Assembly: GCA_964455095.1 (NCBI GenBank) | Contig: CAYVUV010000411.1 | Span: forward strand, 1 to 27,609 | Direction: 5' to 3' | From: CAYVUV01 sp964455095 | GTDB lineage: Bacteria; Desulfobacterota; Binatia; HRBIN30; CADEER01 | Length of the DNA stretch: 27,609 nucleotides | Shown here: one piece after another, positions 24,389-27,609 of the stretch | How positions within the stretch are numbered: the first letter of the stretch is position 1 | Layout of the letters: each line of letters starts with the position of its first letter | Translations under genes and position numbers: made by a program | The notes under the pieces: model-generated | Told to the model about the DNA's origin: nothing | What the model saw: only the letters and a program-made list of their open reading frames with translations | Databases searched by the model: none

Positions 24389-25177
24389 ATGAAGGAATAC
24401 CCGGTCAAAGTCGGCAGCCTGCTGTTCACGATGGTCGACCCGCAGCGCGGGCATGAAGTGGCGTATAATCGCTGGTACGAACGCGATCACTTCTATGCCG
24501 GCTGCATGGTCGGCCCGTGGTTGTTCGCCGGCCGGCGGTGGGTGGCACCGCGGCAGCTGAAGGACCTGCGCTTTCCCGCCGACAGCACCATCGCGCGGCC
24601 GACCGTGCAAGCCGGGTCGTATGTGGCGCTGTATTGGATCCACGCCGGCCACCACGAGGAGCACCACGAATGGGGCGGCAAACAAGCGGCGTGGCTGTAC
24701 CAAAATCAGCGCGGCTTCAACGAGCGCACGCATGTCCACACGCTGATGTACACGCACGACTGGACGCGGTACCGCGATGCCGATCCCGTTCCGCTGGAGC
24801 TGTCACTCGACCATCCCTTCGCCGGCATGGCGTCGGTCATGATCGAGCGCCGCGAAGGCGTGACGCAGGAAGAGTTCGACGTCTGGTTTCGCGGCCAACG
24901 CCTGGGCCCGTTTCTCGCGGGCTCACCGGTGGCCTCGTGCTCGAGCTGGTCCCCGATCCCCCAGCGCGAAGGCCCGATGCCCATTCCGCGCGTTGAGCGC
25001 ACCCACTTGCTCGACTTGTACCTGTTCTTCCTCGACGCCCCGCCCGAGGCGACATGGGACCGTTTCGCCGCGCTCGCCCGCGAAGTCGACGCCAGCGGCA
25101 TCGCTCGGGTGGTCTTCGCTTCCCCGTGGATCCCGACCCTGGTGGGAACCGACAAGTACACCGATGAGTTGTGGTAG
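24389..25177 (+). CDS. Tandem dimeric alpha/beta-barrel (EthD-like) protein
   Basis: A 262-residue protein without signal peptide or membrane segment. Two related halves are visible. Residues 8-55 contain GSLLFTMVDPQRG..AYNRWYERDHF...VGPWLFAGRRWV, and residues 145-190 contain AGMASVMIERREGV..EEFDVWFRGQRLG.FLAGSPVASCSSW. The pattern strand, Asp/Glu-rich loop, W-containing helix, then a second strand with Gly-Pro is that of ferredoxin-like alpha/beta-barrel proteins such as EthD. A His-rich stretch HAGHHEEHHEW (85-95) separates the halves and could bind metal. The fold family is my reading of the pattern. Such genes commonly sit near lipid or aromatic compound metabolism genes. Function unknown. 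Confidence 0.55.
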   Translation: MKEYPVKVGSLLFTMVDPQRGHEVAYNRWYERDHFYAGCMVGPWLFAGRRWVAPRQLKDLRFPADSTIARPTVQAGSYVALYWIHAGHHEEHHEWGGKQAAWLYQNQRGFNERTHVHTLMYTHDWTRYRDADPVPLELSLDHPFAGMASVMIERREGVTQEEFDVWFRGQRLGPFLAGSPVASCSSWSPIPQREGPMPIPRVERTHLLDLYLFFLDAPPEATWDRFAALAREVDASGIARVVFASPWIPTLVGTDKYTDELW

Positions 25178-25211
25178 GCCCTTTCGCGAACGCTAACCGC
25201 CTGAGAACTTC

Positions 25212-25240
25212 TTGCGGTGTTGTCCGCGACGGCGTAATTG
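25212..25240 (+). promoter_or_regulatory. Candidate sigma70-type promoter of the mazEF-like pair
   Basis: TTGCGG at 25212-25217 and TAATTG at 25235-25240 are 17 bases apart, matching the spacing and first bases of -35 and -10 boxes. The predicted transcript would start near the antitoxin ATG at 25246, leaving little or no leader. No ribosome site is visible, which agrees with a near-leaderless start. Sequence inference only. Confidence 0.4.
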
Positions 25241-25245
25241 AAGCC

Positions 25246-25464
25246 ATGCCCAGCGTCAGTCTGAAGGCCCACTTCGACGGGGAGAAAATCCAGCTCGACG
25301 AGCCGTTCGATCTCCCCCCCAACACCCCACTGTTGGTGACGGTGCTGCCGGCAAGCGGTACGGATCCCGATCGTGCTGCGTGGGTGGAAGCCGCAAAGCG
25401 GAACTTGGCTCGAGCGTTCGCGGATGACGAGCCGGAGTACACTCTGGCCGACATCCGGCGATGA
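25246..25464 (+). CDS. Antitoxin of a MazF/PemK-type toxin-antitoxin pair
   Basis: A 72-residue protein from ATG 25246. The sequence SLKAHFDGEKIQLDEPFDLPPNTPLLVTVLP is the DUF104-like antitoxin pattern (hAxFDGxxIxLDEPhxLPxNTxL), a small beta-barrel DNA-binding head. It is followed by an acidic/basic helix that ends PEYTLADIRR and is likely to bind the toxin. Its stop overlaps the toxin start by 4 bases (ATGA), the usual antitoxin-first order. Expected role: neutralise the toxin and repress the operon. Confidence 0.82.
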   Translation: MPSVSLKAHFDGEKIQLDEPFDLPPNTPLLVTVLPASGTDPDRAAWVEAAKRNLARAFADDEPEYTLADIRR

Positions 25465-25817
25465 TTGAAGGCGATGTCGTCCTGACGCCGCTGCCGCAGG
25501 CTGACGGCCAGATCAAGAACCGTCCCGCCGTGGTCCTGCGCGAGATGCCCCCATATGGCGACTTCCTGGTTTGTGGCATCAGCACGCAACTACACCAAGA
25601 AGTCGCCGGCTTCGATGACCCGATTCGCTCCGAACATAGCGACTTCCCGAGTAGCGGACTCAAAGCGACGTCCCTGATTCGTTTGAGCTTCCTGGCCGTT
25701 CTGCCGACAGATGCTTTCCTCGGAACCATCGGAACGATCGACAAGGGGCGTCATGAGCGGTTGCTCGAGCGGCTCGCCATTCATCTTCGACCCGCCGCGA
25801 TCTCCAGGGAAACTTAG
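25461..25817 (+). CDS. MazF/PemK-family endoribonuclease toxin
   Basis: A 118-residue protein: MIEGDVVLTPLPQADGQIKNRPAVVLRE, with the conserved GDVV start, the linker loop and R21-P22 of the RPAVVL strand, then YGDFLVCGISTQL and SSGLKATSLIRLSFLAVLP, the second conserved block in which Ser/Thr and Arg line the RNase site. A C-terminal helix RHERLLERLAIHL completes the fold. Length is typical. The toxin cuts single-stranded RNA at short motifs in the family. Coupled to the antitoxin by ATGA overlap. Together they start a cluster of toxin-antitoxin and defence genes. Confidence 0.85.
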   Translation: MIEGDVVLTPLPQADGQIKNRPAVVLREMPPYGDFLVCGISTQLHQEVAGFDDPIRSEHSDFPSSGLKATSLIRLSFLAVLPTDAFLGTIGTIDKGRHERLLERLAIHLRPAAISRET

Positions 25818-25838
25818 TCAACCGGCGACGACGAGGAG

Positions 25839-26660
25839 GTGCCTTGCCGACTTGGCTATTTTCAGGGCAACCCCGAGAAGTTCGACATCGATGACTACGT
25901 TGCGCGCTACCCAGAGCTCATCTACTGGCGCACACCGCGGCATGCCAAGGAGATCTCGGTAGGGGATCGAGCGTTTCTCTGGAGGGCTGGCCCCAACGCT
26001 GGTGCTATCGCAATCGGTACTGTGGTTGAAGCACCGACGTCCGGATTGACAGTCCGACATCCCGAAGCACTTGGGAGTGATCTTTGGCGCGCTGATGAGC
26101 CAGACCCCGAGGAGGCCAGGACGGGTATCCATCTCAATGAGATTCGCCTGTCTGATGAGGATGGCTATGTGCACCGGAGCGCCGCAAGAGATGACCCCGA
26201 CCTCCGCAAGGCCACGATCATCACCATGCCAAACGGGACAGTCTTCCCATTGGACCACGCTCAGGGGCTCGCGCTCGAAAGACTTTGGGGTCTGTCTGCA
26301 TCGGAAGGCGGCGGAGGCATCTCTGCTGCTGCAACGGAGGGAGAGGAAACGCTACGCGCTCATCGTCGGCGCGAGCGGTCGAGTATCCTGCGCGACAAGA
26401 AGCTGGCTGAAGTCCGCTCCGTCTATGGAAAATGCGTCTGTGCGCTCTGTGGGATCGATGAAACGACAAGGTACCCACCAACGCTTGCGGGGCGAATTTT
26501 CGAAGTCCATCACCTCGCACCGCTTTCCGAGGCGGCGGAACCGGTGCGAACAACGCTTGCTGACCTCGCCGTGCTATGCGCGAACTGCCACAGGGCTGTG
26601 CACGCGACGCCCGCCGTGGAAGTGAACTACTCGGTACTTGCCCACCACCTTTCGCAGTGA
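25839..26660 (+). CDS. EVE-domain/HNH endonuclease, start region possibly frameshifted
   Basis: The open frame begins GTG at 25839 (273 residues). Residues 7-135 form an EVE domain: YFQGNPEKFDIDDYVARYPELIYWRTPRH, VGDRAFLWRAG and GTVVEAP, the last two building the modified-base pocket. Residues 170-273 form an HNH nuclease: C201-x2-C204, EVHHLAPLSE (H224, H225), and LCANCHRAVH with N249, C250 and H251. The best ribosome site AGGAGG (25834-25839) suits a TTG at 25844, which in another frame reads LPTWLF, the expected EVE start. The T run 25859-25862 then separates it from QGNPEKF by one base. EVE-HNH fusions are thought to cut DNA bearing modified cytosines, a type IV-like restriction role. Confidence 0.75.
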   Translation: MPCRLGYFQGNPEKFDIDDYVARYPELIYWRTPRHAKEISVGDRAFLWRAGPNAGAIAIGTVVEAPTSGLTVRHPEALGSDLWRADEPDPEEARTGIHLNEIRLSDEDGYVHRSAARDDPDLRKATIITMPNGTVFPLDHAQGLALERLWGLSASEGGGGISAAATEGEETLRAHRRRERSSILRDKKLAEVRSVYGKCVCALCGIDETTRYPPTLAGRIFEVHHLAPLSEAAEPVRTTLADLAVLCANCHRAVHATPAVEVNYSVLAHHLSQ

Positions 26661-26751
26661 GAGCTCGATCAAGGCTCGCAACACTGTGCGTCGGTGTGTC
26701 GGCGGGCGTTCCACAGTCCGTGAGCACTGGGGTACCTTCTCCGTGACTTCG

Positions 26752-26967
26752 ATGCGCAACGAGTTTACGGCAATAGTCGAGCGCGACGGAGAGTGGTTCG
26801 TCGCGTACTGTGCTGAGATTACCGGGGCAAATGGCCAGGGGCGGACGAAGGAGGAAGCGCGCAAGAACCTGGCAGCGGCAATCGCTTTAATCCTCGAAAA
26901 CCGCTGTGAGGACGCGCTCCGTGGTCTTCCCGCCGACGCGGAGCGCGATACGGTGATCGTCGAGTGA
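26752..26967 (+). CDS. hicB: HicB-family antitoxin
   Basis: A 71-residue protein, MRNEFTAIVERDGEWFVAYCAEITGANGQGRTKEEARKNL..., which is the HicB partial RNase H-like fold: strand-turn-strand with EDGEWF-like and PE(I)xGxxxQGxTxEEAxxN elements, then AAIALIL helix. No C-terminal DNA-binding ribbon-helix-helix is present, as in minimal HicB forms. It precedes hicA and overlaps it by 4 bases (GTGA), the antitoxin-first order. The 91-bp gap before it holds no gene. Confidence 0.85.
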   Translation: MRNEFTAIVERDGEWFVAYCAEITGANGQGRTKEEARKNLAAAIALILENRCEDALRGLPADAERDTVIVE

Positions 26968-27158
26968 AGCGGAGCACTCTGCTTCGGCATCTATGCCGCC
27001 GTGGCTGCTACCTTAAACGCGAAGGTGCCAGCCATTCACTGTGGACGAACCCCGCGAACGGCGCGGTCGAGTCAGTACCGTGCCATCAAGAAATACCAGA
27101 GGGCCTTACTCGAAAGATCTGCCGTCAGATGGGCATCCCAGAGATCGGCAGGGAGTGA
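26964..27158 (+). CDS. hicA: HicA-family mRNA interferase toxin
   Basis: A 64-residue protein starting at GTG 26964 (overlapping the hicB stop). Double-stranded RNA-binding-like fold: helix LLRHLCRRGCYLKREG, then the catalytic SHxLW-type motif in GASHSLW with H24, and a second strand ESVPCHQEIPEGLTRKICRQMGI, which is the conserved HicA C-terminus. Length and motif order match the family. Predicted to cleave mRNA, held inactive by HicB. Confidence 0.85.
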   Translation: MKRSTLLRHLCRRGCYLKREGASHSLWTNPANGAVESVPCHQEIPEGLTRKICRQMGIPEIGRE

Positions 27159-27190
27159 GCAAAGCAGTTCGGCGCGTGGATCGTCTCCGG

Positions 27191-27217
27191 TTGCAGCCTG
27201 GACCTCACGCATATGAT
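27191..27217 (+). promoter_or_regulatory. Candidate promoter of the small hypothetical gene at 27230
   Basis: TATGAT at 27212-27217 is a near-consensus -10 box. TTGCAG at 27191-27196 could be a -35 box, but the spacing is short (15 bases). The ATG follows 12 bases after the -10 box, so the transcript would be almost leaderless. Confidence 0.4.
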
Positions 27218-27229
27218 AGCGTCAGAGCC

Positions 27230-27493
27230 ATGTCCGTCTCCGAACGGGAGCACGAGCACATGCGGCGTCTGGGCAGCTACAAGGACGCGTCGCACGCCGA
27301 AGCGCTTGCGCGACATCGCGCCCTGCCGCTGGCCGAACGCCTGGCGCGGAGTTGGGCGCTCTATCTTGCGGGCCGATCGCAGGTGGGAGATGACCGCCGC
27401 GACGATGACCCGGCTCGTTTCTATGAGCTCGCGCGCCGTCGCGGGCTTATCGGCTGTAGGCGCCCGCCAGCAGGGCGACCAGGTAGAGTGTGA
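27230..27493 (+). CDS. Small hypothetical protein
   Basis: An 87-residue protein from ATG 27230: MSVSEREHEHMRRLGSYKD, then HAEALARHRALPLAERLARSWALYLAG and FYELARRRGLI. The helical, Arg/Ala/Leu-rich core with the RALPLxERLxRSWxLY stretch resembles a small family often encoded beside a nucleotidyltransferase-type gene; that association is from memory and no partner is visible. The last 15 residues (CRRPPAGRPGRV and neighbours) are encoded by DNA that overlaps the convergent membrane protein, so the natural end may have been shortened or extended. Function unknown. Confidence 0.55.
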   Translation: MSVSEREHEHMRRLGSYKDASHAEALARHRALPLAERLARSWALYLAGRSQVGDDRRDDDPARFYELARRRGLIGCRRPPAGRPGRV

Positions 27494-27609
27494 CCGGCCA
27501 ATAGTGCAGCGCGTGGCGGAGGAAGCGCCGGCCATGCCGGCCGATGCCGGTCCAGATTGCCCATGCGCCGACGACCGCGGTGGCCAGCAGCAACAGGTAG
27601 AGGGCGATG
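27447..27609 (-). CDS. C-terminal fragment of a membrane protein (truncated by window edge)
   Basis: The reverse strand is open from the window edge to a TAA at 27447-27449, giving 53 residues: a hydrophobic segment IALYLLLLATAVVGAWAIW, a basic loop GRHGRRFLRHALHYW, and a second hydrophobic segment VTLYLVALLAGAYSR. This is the pattern of two transmembrane helices at the end of a polytopic protein. The family cannot be named from this much sequence. It overlaps the convergent small gene by about 47 bases. Confidence 0.6.
   Translation of the reverse strand, partial: IALYLLLLATAVVGAWAIWTGIGRHGRRFLRHALHYWPVTLYLVALLAGAYSR

Noticed and set aside
1..27609. tRNA or rRNA genes
   Set aside because: No cloverleaf with TTCRA arm or conserved rRNA segment was recognised on either strand while reading; a covariance scan was not possible.

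Overview
The window is very GC-rich, densely coded DNA with short intergenic gaps and many ATGA or GTGA stop/start overlaps. It looks like a chromosomal segment of an uncultured Gram-negative bacterium of the former deltaproteobacterial groups. The long Thr/Pro/Ala linkers followed by paired EF-hand repeats of the type CxGDCNGD...VTIDELI, the lipobox lipoproteins with an LpoB homologue, and the DCC1-type and EPS genes resemble Candidatus Binatia (Binatota/Desulfobacterota_B). That placement is an inference from protein style only. No rRNA, tRNA or CRISPR array was seen.

Layout. (1) 1-5886: a polysaccharide block with an O-antigen-ligase-like membrane protein (cut by the window edge), a GT4 glycosyltransferase, a large RIFT-barrel/alpha-toroid protein resembling the PcRGLX/YetA lyase family, and a second GT4 glycosyltransferase. 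(2) 5950-6050: an inverted pair of REP-like repeats that supplies the stop codon of the neighbouring quinone oxidoreductase. (3) 6021-11471: quinone oxidoreductase, a zinc-ribbon metallopeptidase, and a two-gene exported unit made of a parallel beta-helix protein and an unusual secreted protein joining a repeat domain, a Thr/Pro linker, paired EF-hands and an MTA/SAH-nucleosidase-like domain. (4) 11609-15679: a GT-C-like multispanning membrane protein, then a convergent three-gene envelope operon (YceK/YidQ-like protein, LpoB-like lipoprotein, COG3014-like TPR lipoprotein). (5) 15834-20507: a DCC1-family thiol oxidoreductase, a three-gene phosphorelay module (membrane histidine kinase, Rcp1-type response regulator, receiver-kinase hybrid) and a CorA Mg/Co channel. 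(6) 20598-25177: Gfo/Idh/MocA oxidoreductase plus SDR (translationally coupled), a PAPS-type sulfotransferase with inverted-repeat doublets on both sides, a tiny exported protein related to the YceK-like gene of region 4, and a tandem alpha/beta-barrel protein. (7) 25246-27609: a less GC-rich accessory patch with a MazF/PemK toxin-antitoxin pair, an EVE-HNH putative modified-DNA endonuclease whose start region appears frameshifted, a HicB-HicA pair, a small conserved-looking hypothetical and the C-terminus of a membrane protein.

The most unusual items are the secreted EF-hand/nucleosidase fusion, the EVE-HNH gene inside a toxin-antitoxin cluster, the three different families of inverted-repeat doublets (one forming the 3' end of a gene), and the two copies of a small YceK-like exported protein.
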